NCBI GenBank assembly: GCA_035640155.1
Contig: DASQWR010000179.1
Location: 1-39,814, forward strand
From: JALYQB01 sp035640155
GTDB taxonomy: Bacteria; Actinomycetota; Actinomycetes; Mycobacteriales; Pseudonocardiaceae
Length of the DNA stretch: 39,814 nucleotides
Direction: 5' to 3'
Positions 15,760-22,828 of this stretch are shown in pieces (the stretch's first letter is position 1; every line of letters starts with the position of its first letter). The translations under genes and the position numbers were made by a program. Under the pieces are notes generated by a model, which ran no database searches, was not told where the DNA came from, and saw nothing but the letters and a program-made list of their open reading frames with translations.

Positions 15760-16736
15760 GGCGTCAGGCTATCGCCTCGAGGTGGAGGAAGATGACGGGA
15801 ACGTGCCAAGGCGGCCCGCGCCCGCCCCCGCACCGCCTCGGCGAGCTCGGGCGGCTCTCGCACCACGACGTCGGCACCCAGCCCGAGTATCAGCCGCACC
15901 ATCCACTCGGTGTCGGCGTAACGCATCCGCACCATCGCACCGCCGCCGAGTGTGTCGGCGACGTCCTCCATGGGGTAGTACTCCGCCACCCACCGGGCGT
16001 CCGCGGCGAGGGTGAGCTCGGCGAGATGCTGGTCGGGCTCGGCGCGGAACAGGCCCGCCGACACATCGGTCGGACGGGCGTGTGCCGGGGGCACGGCGGG
16101 CTCGTCAAGGTCGGTGGCGTGCTCGATGCGGTCCAGGCGGAACAGTCGCACCGCCTCCGCCGAACGGCACCACGCCTCGAGGTAGCTGTGGCCCCCGACG
16201 AGCAGCAGGCGCATCGGGTCCACCGTGCGCTCGCTCACCGCGTCCCGAGACGCCGTGTAGTACCGCATCCGCAGCGCTCGGCGCCGGTCCAGTGCGGTGC
16301 GCACTGTGGTGAGCGCCGCCTCCCGGGCCGCGAGCCCCACCACCACGGCCTGCTGCTGGGCGGCTCGCCCCGCACCTGACTCGATCTTGGCGAGGGCCCG
16401 CCGGACGGCGCCCGCATCCACCAGCCCGGGCGTGTCGGCGAGTGCCCGCAGTGCCACGACCAGCGCGGTCGCCTCGGTCGCCGAGGGCCGCAGGGGGCGG
16501 CTCATCCCGGCGTCGAAGGTCACCGTCACGGTGTCGCCCTCGAAGGAGAGATCGATGAGGTCGCCGGGACCGTAGCCGGGCAGCCCGCACATCCACAGCA
16601 GCTCGAGGTCGCGGCGCAGCTGCCGCGGGGTGACGTCGAAGTCGGCGGCGGCGTCGTCGATCCGGACTCCAGGGCGCGCCAGCAGGTAGGGCACCAGCGC
16701 CAGTAGCCGGGGCAGCCGGTCCGCCACGCCGGGCAT
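15747..16736 (-). CDS. pafC: WYL-domain transcriptional regulator PafC
   Basis: A 329-residue protein with an N-terminal helix-turn-helix (residues 1-75, with DDAAADFDVTPRQLRRDLEL) followed by the WYL-type ligand-binding domain and a C-terminal WCX region. PafC works with PafB as an activator of the RecA/LexA-independent DNA-damage response in mycobacteria; a WYL domain responding to single-stranded DNA has been described there. The ATG overlaps the pafB stop in TGATG, so the two are translationally coupled at equal dosage. Despite the name, they are not part of the Pup-ligation chemistry. Confidence 0.93.
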   Translation of the reverse strand: MPGVADRLPRLLALVPYLLARPGVRIDDAAADFDVTPRQLRRDLELLWMCGLPGYGPGDLIDLSFEGDTVTVTFDAGMSRPLRPSATEATALVVALRALADTPGLVDAGAVRRALAKIESGAGRAAQQQAVVVGLAAREAALTTVRTALDRRRALRMRYYTASRDAVSERTVDPMRLLLVGGHSYLEAWCRSAEAVRLFRLDRIEHATDLDEPAVPPAHARPTDVSAGLFRAEPDQHLAELTLAADARWVAEYYPMEDVADTLGGGAMVRMRYADTEWMVRLILGLGADVVVREPPELAEAVRGRARAALARSRHLPPPRGDSLTPWRT

Positions 16737-17710
16737 CAGGATACTTCCGCCGCGGCCGCAGCCAGCAGGGCGTGCACCGCGGTGGCCAGCACGGCCGGTT
16801 CGACCACCACGGCGTCCGGACCGTGCCCGGCGACCCACCGCGCGGCGACGTCCAGCGCCGGCAGCTCGCACTGCACCAGGTCGCCGTCCACCCCATCCAC
16901 GGCGAGCCGCCCGAGCACGGTCGCGTGCCGTCGCAGGCCCTGGGCTCGGCCGTCGGCCAGCCACAGCCGGGCACGGTGCCCGCCCGCCCGCGGCTCGGCG
17001 GAGCCCGCCACGATCCGCAGCAGGTCCGTCCCCTCCGGTCGCCGGACCGCTGCGGGGGGGCCGGTGGTGCGGACGTTTCCGACGATGCGGGAGACCCGGA
17101 AGCACCGCGTCCCCTGCCGGTCCCGGTCGTGCCCGACGACGTACCAGCGGCCACGCCAGGACACCACCCCCCAGGGCTCGAGGCTGCGTTGCACCGGGTC
17201 CTGCGCCGGGTGGCGGCGGTGCGCGAACGTCACCGCCTGGCCGGCCTGCACGGCGGAGATCAGTGGGGTGAGTGCCGGCTCCGACGCGCGGACCCGCGGC
17301 TCCACCGCGGTGGGCGGCTCGGCGTCGACGTCGACCCCCGCGGCGCGCAGCTTGAGCAGCGCACCCCGCGCCGCGCCGGCCAGCTCCGGAGAGTCCCACA
17401 GCCGCGCAGCCAATGCGACCGCCGCAGCCTCGTCCGGCGCGAGGTCGATGTCAGGCAGCTCGTAGTCCCGCCGGGCGATCCGGTACCCCTCCCCCGCCTC
17501 CGTTCCGGGACCGCGACCGGTGTCCAGTGGTATCCCGAGGTCGCGGAGCTCGGCCTTGTCCCGCTCGAACATGCGGAAGAACGCCTCGTCGCTCGGTGCG
17601 CCGGCGTAGCCGGACACGATGCTCCGGATGCGCTCGGCGGGCAGGTACTGCCGGGTGGAGAGCAGGCAGAGCACCAGGTTCACCAGGCGCTCGGCGCGAG
17701 CTGACGACAC
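16736..17710 (-). CDS. pafB: WYL-domain transcriptional regulator PafB
   Basis: A 324-residue paralogue of PafC. The N-terminal winged helix reads SSARAERLVNLVLCLLSTR and then YLPAERIRSIVSGY, and the WYL domain is centred on WRGRWYVVGHDRDR. The partner of PafC in the DNA-damage activator. GTG 17710 fits the family start and follows TACAGT by 6 bases, so the mRNA is probably leaderless. The frame stays open upstream to 17890, but that stretch does not align with PafB. It lies 195 bp from the pafA stop, so pafBC has its own promoter rather than depending only on pafA. Confidence 0.93.
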   Translation of the reverse strand: MSSARAERLVNLVLCLLSTRQYLPAERIRSIVSGYAGAPSDEAFFRMFERDKAELRDLGIPLDTGRGPGTEAGEGYRIARRDYELPDIDLAPDEAAAVALAARLWDSPELAGAARGALLKLRAAGVDVDAEPPTAVEPRVRASEPALTPLISAVQAGQAVTFAHRRHPAQDPVQRSLEPWGVVSWRGRWYVVGHDRDRQGTRCFRVSRIVGNVRTTGPPAAVRRPEGTDLLRIVAGSAEPRAGGHRARLWLADGRAQGLRRHATVLGRLAVDGVDGDLVQCELPALDVAARWVAGHGPDAVVVEPAVLATAVHALLAAAAAEVS

Positions 17711-17905
17711 GGGCGCACTGTAGTCCCGACATGGTCCGGGCGAAGGCTCACAGCCGCGGCTCCGGGCGGGGTGCGCGAGGCACGCGTCGGTGACCTGCCG
17801 GTGCCCGATCACCCCGGTCAACGGCACCTCCCCGTAACTGATCTCGTCGGGCCAGAACTCGTGCGGGGCAGGCGAGCATCGAAGCACCACGAAGTGTTTT
17901 CACGG
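17711..17905. other. 195-bp pafA-pafB intergenic region
   Basis: Both flanking genes are on the minus strand. It holds the TACAGT -10 at 17717-17722. The pafB frame remains open here and would encode an unrelated Trp/Cys-containing segment starting with an ATG at 17890; I see no ribosome-binding site or family match to call it a gene. Confidence 0.5.
17717..17722 (-). promoter_or_regulatory. -10 hexamer TACAGT of a probable leaderless promoter (pafB)
   Basis: TACAGT on the minus strand fits TANNNT and ends 6 bases before the pafB GTG at 17710. A TTCGCC stretch 16 bases upstream could act as a weak -35. Confidence 0.5.
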
Positions 17906-19264
17906 TTACAGCGAGGCGATGAGGCGCTCCACCCGCTCGTCGACGGCGCGGAACGGGTCCTTGCACAGCACGGTGCGCTGCGCCTGGTCGTTCAGCTTGA
18001 GGTGCACCCAGTCGACGGTGAAGTCGCGGCCCGCGGCCTGCGCGGCGGCGATGAAGTCACCTCGCAGCTTGGCCCGGGTACTCGCCGGCGGGGTGTCCTT
18101 GGCGGCCTCGATCTCGCCGTCGTCGGTCACCCGGTCGACCAGTGCCTTGCGCTGCAGCAGGTCGAACAGCCCACGGCCGCGGCGAATGTCGTGATAGGCG
18201 AGGTCGAGCTGGGCGACACGTGGGCTGGACAGGTCCATCTGGTGCTTGTGCCGGTAGCGCTCCACCAGCCGGTACTTGATCGCCCAGTCGATCTCGCGGT
18301 CGATCAGCGTGTGGTCCTCGCGCTCGACCGCGTCCAGGGTGCGCCCCCACAGCTCCATGACCCGCTCGGTGACCGGGTCGGACCCGCGGCGCGCGACGTG
18401 CTCGACGGCGCGCGCGTGGTACTCCCGCTGGATGGCCAGCGCGCTGGCCTCCCGCCCACCCGCGAGGCGCACCGGACGGCGACCGGTCAGGTCGTGGCTG
18501 ATCTCCCGGATGGCGCGGATCGGGTTGTCCAGCGTGAAGTCCCGGAACGCCACCCCCTCCTCGATCATCTCCAGTACCAGGTTGGCCATCCCCACCTTGA
18601 GCAGGGTGGTCACCTCGGACATGTTCGAGTCGCCGACGATGACGTGGAGTCGCCGGTAGCGCTCGGCATCGGCATGCGGCTCGTCGCGGGTGTTGATGAT
18701 CGGTCGCGACCGGGTGGTGGCCGAGGAGACACCCTCCCAGATGTGCTCGGCCCGCTGCGAGAGGCAGTAGACGGCTCCGCGGGGGGTCTGCAGGACCTTG
18801 CCCGCGCCGCAGATCAGCTGGCGGGTGACCAGGAAGGGCAGCAGCACGTCGACGATGCGGGAGAACTCGCCGGCACGAGCGACCAGATAGTTCTCGTGGC
18901 AACCGTAGGAGTTGCCCGCGGAGTCGGTGTTGTTCTTGAACAGGAAGATGTCCCCGCCGATGCCCTCGTCGGTGAGGCGTCGCTCGGCGTCGATGAGCAG
19001 GTCCTCCAGAATCCGCTCACCCGCCTTGTCGTGGCTCACCAGCTGCACCAGCTCATCGCACTCCGCGGTCGCGTACTCCGGGTGGGAACCGACGTCCAGG
19101 TACAGCCGGGAGCCGTTGCGCAGGAACACGTTCGAGGAGCGCCCCCACGAGACCACCCGCCGGAACAGGTAGCGGGCCACCTCGTCCGGGGAGAGGCGCC
19201 GCTGTCCGTGGAACGTGCATGTGACCCCGAACTCGGTCTCGACACCGAAGATCCGCCGCTGCAT
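17906..19264 (-). CDS. pafA: Pup-protein ligase PafA
   Basis: At 452 residues it has the same length as the M. tuberculosis enzyme. PafA uses ATP to activate the C-terminal glutamate of Pup and join it to substrate lysines. The family features are all present: MQRRIFGVETEFGV with the nucleotide/Mg-binding glutamates, the catalytic aspartate Asp57 in SRLYLDVGSHPEYATAE, the FKNNTDSAGNSYGCHENYL block and the TRDEPHADAERYRRLHV block. It lacks the extra Dop loop, which distinguishes it from the paralogue at 22823. ATG 19264 is preceded by TAGGCT at 7 bases with no ribosome-binding site, suggesting a leaderless mRNA. Confidence 0.98.
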   Translation of the reverse strand: MQRRIFGVETEFGVTCTFHGQRRLSPDEVARYLFRRVVSWGRSSNVFLRNGSRLYLDVGSHPEYATAECDELVQLVSHDKAGERILEDLLIDAERRLTDEGIGGDIFLFKNNTDSAGNSYGCHENYLVARAGEFSRIVDVLLPFLVTRQLICGAGKVLQTPRGAVYCLSQRAEHIWEGVSSATTRSRPIINTRDEPHADAERYRRLHVIVGDSNMSEVTTLLKVGMANLVLEMIEEGVAFRDFTLDNPIRAIREISHDLTGRRPVRLAGGREASALAIQREYHARAVEHVARRGSDPVTERVMELWGRTLDAVEREDHTLIDREIDWAIKYRLVERYRHKHQMDLSSPRVAQLDLAYHDIRRGRGLFDLLQRKALVDRVTDDGEIEAAKDTPPASTRAKLRGDFIAAAQAAGRDFTVDWVHLKLNDQAQRTVLCKDPFRAVDERVERLIASL

Positions 19265-19271
19265 GCCCACC

Positions 19272-19277
19272 AGCCTA
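19272..19277 (-). promoter_or_regulatory. -10 hexamer TAGGCT of a probable leaderless promoter (pafA)
   Basis: TAGGCT on the minus strand ends 7 bases before the pafA ATG at 19264. An identical hexamer serves the divergent gene at 19310. Confidence 0.5.
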
Positions 19278-19309
19278 AGCTCCGTACGACCACCGCGAGC
19301 GCTGTCGCC

Positions 19310-19315
19310 TAGGCT
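19310..19315 (+). promoter_or_regulatory. -10 hexamer TAGGCT of a probable leaderless promoter (PAP2/kinase gene)
   Basis: TAGGCT on the plus strand ends 6 bases before the GTG at 19322. The two divergent -10 elements are 32 bases apart, so polymerases at pafA and this gene would compete for the same DNA. Confidence 0.5.
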
Positions 19316-19321
19316 GCGACA

Positions 19322-20806
19322 GTGCTGGAGTGGCTGCGTCGCGTCGGGCGCGAGGTGAACCAGATCGACCGGAACCTGGTGCGGGCCAGTGCCCGGATTC
19401 CCCGCAGCCCGCTCGATCCGGGTTTGAAGGCGCTCACCACGGCCGCGAACCACAGCGTGCTGTGGCTCACCATCGCGGCGGCGCTGGCCAGCCGCAAGGG
19501 AGTCACCCGACGCGCGGCGTTCCGCGGGGCCATCGCGATCGCCGGCGCCAGCTTCACCGCCAACGCGGTTGTCAAGCCGATAGCGCCACGACGTCGACCC
19601 GCAGCCGATGACGTGCCCACCCGGCGCACGCTGCCGGACCCACCGGAGTCGTCCTCGTTCCCGTCCGGGCATGCCGCCTCGGCGGCCGCGTACACCACCG
19701 CGGTCGCTCTGGAGTCTCCGCTGGCCGGTGCGGCGCTGGCCCCGGTCGCGGTCGCGGTCGCGTACTCGCGGGTGCACACCGGGGTGCACTGGCCCTCCGA
19801 TGTCGTTGCCGGGATGCTCCTCGGCAGCGGAGCCGCGCTGGCCACCCGCCGGTGGTGGCCGGTGCGGCCGGACCTGCCCTCGGTGGCCCGGCCGGGTGCT
19901 CCGATGGCACCGGGCCTACCCGAAGGGAACGGGTTGCTGGTGCTGGTCAACCCCGACTCGGGAGTCGACGGCGTCGATCCCCGGGCCGAGGTGCTGGAGG
20001 CGCTCCCGGCCGCCCGGGTGCTGCAACCCCGCGCCGGTTCCGATCTCACCGAGGAGCTCGAGCGGGCCGTCGATGATGACACCCGGGCGATCGGTGTGGC
20101 GGGCGGTGACGGCACGGTCGCCGCCGCGGCGACGGTCGCGACCGGACTCGGCCTGTCGCTGGCGGTGATCCCGGCCGGCACGCTCAACCACTTCGCCCGC
20201 GACGTGGGGCTGGACGGGGTGGCCCACACCGCCGACGCAGTCCAGCAGGGCTGCGCGGTGACCGTCGACCTGGGCGCCGTGTGCGTGGACCAGGGTGTGG
20301 AGCGGCCCTTCGTGAACACGGCCAGCCTCGGTGCCTACCCGGACACGGTGCGCTGGCGGGAGCGCTACCAGGGCCGGTGGGGGAAGTGGCCGGCAGCCGC
20401 GGCGGCGGTGTTCCGGTCGTTCCGGCACTTCCTTCCGATCACGGTGCGCATCGGCGGTCGCTCCCGGGCGGTGTGGATGGTGTTCGTCGGCAACGGTCCC
20501 TACTACCCGGGCGGGCTCTCCCCGGCCTGGCGGCCCCGGCTGGACACCGGCCTGCTCGACGTCCGCTACCTGCGGGCGGACCTCCGGTTCTCCCGGACCC
20601 GGTTCGTGCTCTCGGCGATCACCGGAACTCTCGAGCGCAGCCGCGGTTACGTGCGGTGGGAGTGCCCCGAGCTGGAGGTGCAGGTGCAGGGGGAGAGCCC
20701 CGAGCTTGTCGCCACCGACGGCGAGATCGGCGTCTCGGGCCGGCACTTCCGCTTCCGCTCGCAGCCCGCCGCGCTGCGGGTGTACCGCCCGAGCGGTGCC
20801 GGCTAG
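19322..20806 (+). CDS. fused PAP2 phosphatase and diacylglycerol-kinase-like protein
   Basis: A 494-residue two-domain protein. Residues 1-180 form a membrane PAP2 phosphatase with its three motifs: KPIAPRRRP, FPSGHAASAAAY and SRVHTGVHWPSDVVAG. Residues from about 200 on form a DAGK/LCB5 lipid kinase with VAGGDGTVAAAA (ATP loop) and IPAGTLNHFARD. The halves catalyse opposite steps, dephosphorylation of a lipid phosphate and phosphorylation of a lipid alcohol, perhaps in polyprenol or phosphatidic acid turnover. It is the only plus-strand gene between the pafA and prcA genes. Its TAG stop shares a CTAG tetranucleotide with the convergent prcA stop. Confidence 0.9.
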   Translation: MLEWLRRVGREVNQIDRNLVRASARIPRSPLDPGLKALTTAANHSVLWLTIAAALASRKGVTRRAAFRGAIAIAGASFTANAVVKPIAPRRRPAADDVPTRRTLPDPPESSSFPSGHAASAAAYTTAVALESPLAGAALAPVAVAVAYSRVHTGVHWPSDVVAGMLLGSGAALATRRWWPVRPDLPSVARPGAPMAPGLPEGNGLLVLVNPDSGVDGVDPRAEVLEALPAARVLQPRAGSDLTEELERAVDDDTRAIGVAGGDGTVAAAATVATGLGLSLAVIPAGTLNHFARDVGLDGVAHTADAVQQGCAVTVDLGAVCVDQGVERPFVNTASLGAYPDTVRWRERYQGRWGKWPAAAAAVFRSFRHFLPITVRIGGRSRAVWMVFVGNGPYYPGGLSPAWRPRLDTGLLDVRYLRADLRFSRTRFVLSAITGTLERSRGYVRWECPELEVQVQGESPELVATDGEIGVSGRHFRFRSQPAALRVYRPSGAG

Positions 20807-21594
20807 TCCTCCGAAGACGGGCCAGCCTCCGAAGAGGGGTCAGCCGGGTCCGCGGTGGCGTCCGGTGTGGTCTCGAGGAGTGCGGCGAGCGCCGCCCCGG
20901 TGATCCGACGGAACGCTCGGCGCGGCCGGAGCCGGTCCAGCACGGCGACCTCGAGCTGTGCGACGCCCAGGGTGCGGATGCTGCCGTTGCCGGCGCCCCC
21001 CGCCGTCGTGCTGGACCCGCCCGGCGTGACCGAGCCCAGAGCGGCCACCGCCGTGCGGACCGCAGCGCCGAGCTCCATACCCGGGGTGAAGCCTTCCCTG
21101 ATCGCGGTGGAGATGGCGTCCGCCTGGCCACCCATCACGACGAACTCCGGCTCGTCACCGATCGAGCCGTCGTAGGTGAGGTGGTAGATCTGGTCGGACT
21201 CCGGGTCCGCGCTCACCTCGGCGACGCACAGCTCCACCTCGAACGGCTTCTGCTGCTCCGAGAAGATCGTGCCGAGGGTCTGCGCGTAGGCGTTGGCCAG
21301 CGCACGACCGGTGACGTCGCGCGGGTCGTAGGCGTAGCCCCGCACATCCGCGTGCCGGATGCCGGCCTGCCGCAGGTTCTCGTACTCGTTGTAGCGCCCG
21401 ACCGCGGCGAAGCCGATCCGATCGTAGATCTCGGAGACCTTGTGCAACGCGTTGGAGGGGTTCTCCGCGACGAACAGCACCCCGCCGGAGTAGCTGAGCA
21501 CCACCACACCGCGCCCGCGGGCGATGCCCTTGCGGGCCAGCTCCGAGCGGTCGCGCATGACCTGCTCGACCGAGGCGTAGAACGGCATCGTCAC
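20803..21594 (-). CDS. prcA: proteasome alpha subunit PrcA
   Basis: A 263-residue alpha subunit forming the outer rings and gate of the 20S core. The N-terminal gate residues MTMPFYASVEQVMRDRSELARK, split here as MTMPFYASV and EQVMRDRSELARK, are followed by GIARGRGVVVLSYSGGVLFVAENPS. The alpha-specific N-terminal helix is present and there is no processing site. The last 60 residues are low-complexity, acidic and serine-rich. GTG 21594 is chosen because AGGAG lies 8 bases upstream; ATG 21588 is possible. It follows prcB after a 79-bp gap that contains 17-bp tandem repeats. Confidence 0.96.
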   Translation of the reverse strand: MTMPFYASVEQVMRDRSELARKGIARGRGVVVLSYSGGVLFVAENPSNALHKVSEIYDRIGFAAVGRYNEYENLRQAGIRHADVRGYAYDPRDVTGRALANAYAQTLGTIFSEQQKPFEVELCVAEVSADPESDQIYHLTYDGSIGDEPEFVVMGGQADAISTAIREGFTPGMELGAAVRTAVAALGSVTPGGSSTTAGGAGNGSIRTLGVAQLEVAVLDRLRPRRAFRRITGAALAALLETTPDATADPADPSSEAGPSSED

Positions 21595-21610
21595 GGCGTG
21601 GGCTCCTGGG

Positions 21611-21654
21611 GATCAGCGGGGCTGGTGGATCGGCGGGGCTGGGGGATCGGCGGG
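21611..21654. repeat. 17-bp tandem repeat (about 2.6 copies) in the prcB-prcA gap
   Basis: GATC starts recur at 21611, 21628 and 21645, each followed by a near-identical GGCGGGGCTGG-type stretch. The repeats lie in the prcA mRNA leader, just upstream of its ribosome-binding site. Confidence 0.85.
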
Positions 21655-21673
21655 AAAAACGTCGGGTGGCTCG

Positions 21674-22537
21674 TCAACCGCCGGGCTTCTCGCGCCGGGC
21701 GGCGATCACGGCCTCGGCGACCTCGGCAGTGGTCGTCTCGGGCATCCGCACCGCGCCGTCGGCCGCGGTCACGGTGATCACCACGGGATAGATCCGTCGC
21801 ACGGTGTCGGGGCCTCCGGTGGCGGTGTCGTCGTCCGCCGCGTCGTAGAGCGCTTCCACAGCGCTGCGCACCGCAGCCTCGGCGGATCCGCCTGGATCGT
21901 GCAGCTTCTTCAGGGACGAGCGGGCGAACAGCGAGCCGGAGCCGACAGCGTGATAACCCAACGTCTCCTCGTAACGGCCGCCGACCACGTCGAAGGACAC
22001 GATCCGGCCCCCGGCCTCGGGATCCACCGCATCGAGGTCGAAGCCGACGAACAGCGGCAGCGCGACCAGCCCCTGCATGGCCGCTCCGAGGTTGCCGCGG
22101 ACCATCCCGGCGAGCTTGTTCACCTTGCCGTCCAGCGTCAGCGAGACACCCTCGATCTTCTCGTAGTGTTGCAGCTCGACCGCGAAGAGCCGCACCATCT
22201 CCACCCCGGCACCCGCCGAACCCGCGATGCCCACGCCCGAGTAGTCGTCGACGACGAAGACCTTCTCCATGTCCCGCTGGGCGATGAGGTTTCCCATGGT
22301 GGCTCGGCGGTCGCCGGCGATCAGCACCCCGCCGCGAAAGGTGAGCGCGACGATCGTGGTGCCGTGTGGGGTCTCCACGAGCTGCCTGGTCACCCCGTCA
22401 CCGGATCGGCCGTGGCCGGGCAGCAGTTCGGGCGCCGTCTCGGCGAGGAAGTTGGTGAACGACGAGCTACCCACCGTGAAATAGGATGCCGGCAGGGCGG
22501 CCCCCGGGTAGCGCCCGGAGAAGGAGGGGGTGATCAC
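21674..22537 (-). CDS. prcB: proteasome beta subunit PrcB
   Basis: A 287-residue precursor of the catalytic beta subunit. The propeptide is 59 residues and processing is expected at HG/TTIVALTF, exposing Thr60 as Thr1. In mature numbering Asp17 (GDRRAT) and Lys33 (RDMEKVF) complete the active site. The SFDVVGGRYEETLGYHAVGSGSLFA stretch, interrupted in places, and EALYDAADDDTATGGPD match actinobacterial PrcB. The GTG start overlaps the pup stop in GTGA, so translation is coupled to pup. Confidence 0.97.
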   Translation of the reverse strand: MITPSFSGRYPGAALPASYFTVGSSSFTNFLAETAPELLPGHGRSGDGVTRQLVETPHGTTIVALTFRGGVLIAGDRRATMGNLIAQRDMEKVFVVDDYSGVGIAGSAGAGVEMVRLFAVELQHYEKIEGVSLTLDGKVNKLAGMVRGNLGAAMQGLVALPLFVGFDLDAVDPEAGGRIVSFDVVGGRYEETLGYHAVGSGSLFARSSLKKLHDPGGSAEAAVRSAVEALYDAADDDTATGGPDTVRRIYPVVITVTAADGAVRMPETTTAEVAEAVIAARREKPGG

Positions 22538-22728
22538 TCGCCGCCCTTCTGGACGTATGCCCGCACGAAGTCCTCGGCGTTCTCCTCGAGAACGTCGTCG
22601 ATCTCGTCGAGGATGGCGTCGACATCCTCACCAAGCTTCTCCCGGCGCTCCTGACCGGCCGGGGCCGTGTCGCCGCTCTCCTCGTCGCCGTCGCCGCCAC
22701 CCTGGTGCTGAGCCTTCTCCTGGGCCAT
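22534..22728 (-). CDS. pup: prokaryotic ubiquitin-like protein Pup
   Basis: A 64-residue protein tag, the same length as in M. tuberculosis. It begins MAQEKAQHQG and has a disordered acidic first half, the conserved GQERREKLGEDVDAIL stretch and coiled-coil EIDDVLEENAEDF that binds Arc, and the tail VRAYVQKGGE. The last codon is GAG for Glu, so it is made in the ligation-ready form and needs no deamidation. ATG 22728 is chosen over GTG 22740 because GGGAGG precedes it. Its stop overlaps the prcB start by 4 bases. Confidence 0.98.
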   Translation of the reverse strand: MAQEKAQHQGGGDGDEESGDTAPAGQERREKLGEDVDAILDEIDDVLEENAEDFVRAYVQKGGE

Positions 22729-22759
22729 GTCGCCTCCCACGCCGAAATCGTCCCCCCGA

Positions 22760-22765
22760 ACACTA
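22760..22765 (-). promoter_or_regulatory. -10 hexamer TAGTGT for the pup-prcB-prcA operon
   Basis: TAGTGT on the minus strand fits TANNNT; transcription would start near 22753 and give a leader of about 25 bases containing GGGAGG. No good -35 is seen. Confidence 0.45.
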
Positions 22766-22802
22766 CCCAGTGCACCCGACTCCGGCGGTGCGCCGGTCGG
22801 GT

Positions 22803-22828
22803 CCAGTCAGCTGCCGGCCCAGTCAGCT
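22803..22828. repeat. 10-bp direct repeats between dop and pup
   Basis: CCAGTCAGCT occurs at 22803-22812 and 22819-22828, 16 bases apart. The second copy covers the dop stop codon. They lie about 40 bases upstream of the pup -10 hexamer. Confidence 0.6.

Noticed and set aside
17736..17890. Possible small gene upstream of pafB (ATG 17890)
   Set aside because: No ribosome-binding site, no stop before pafB, and no recognisable domain; a TANNNT hexamer supports a pafB start at 17710 instead.
17771..19312. Long plus-strand frame opposite pafA
   Set aside because: pafA fits its family over the full 452 residues; the opposite frame shows no domain and no ribosome-binding site.
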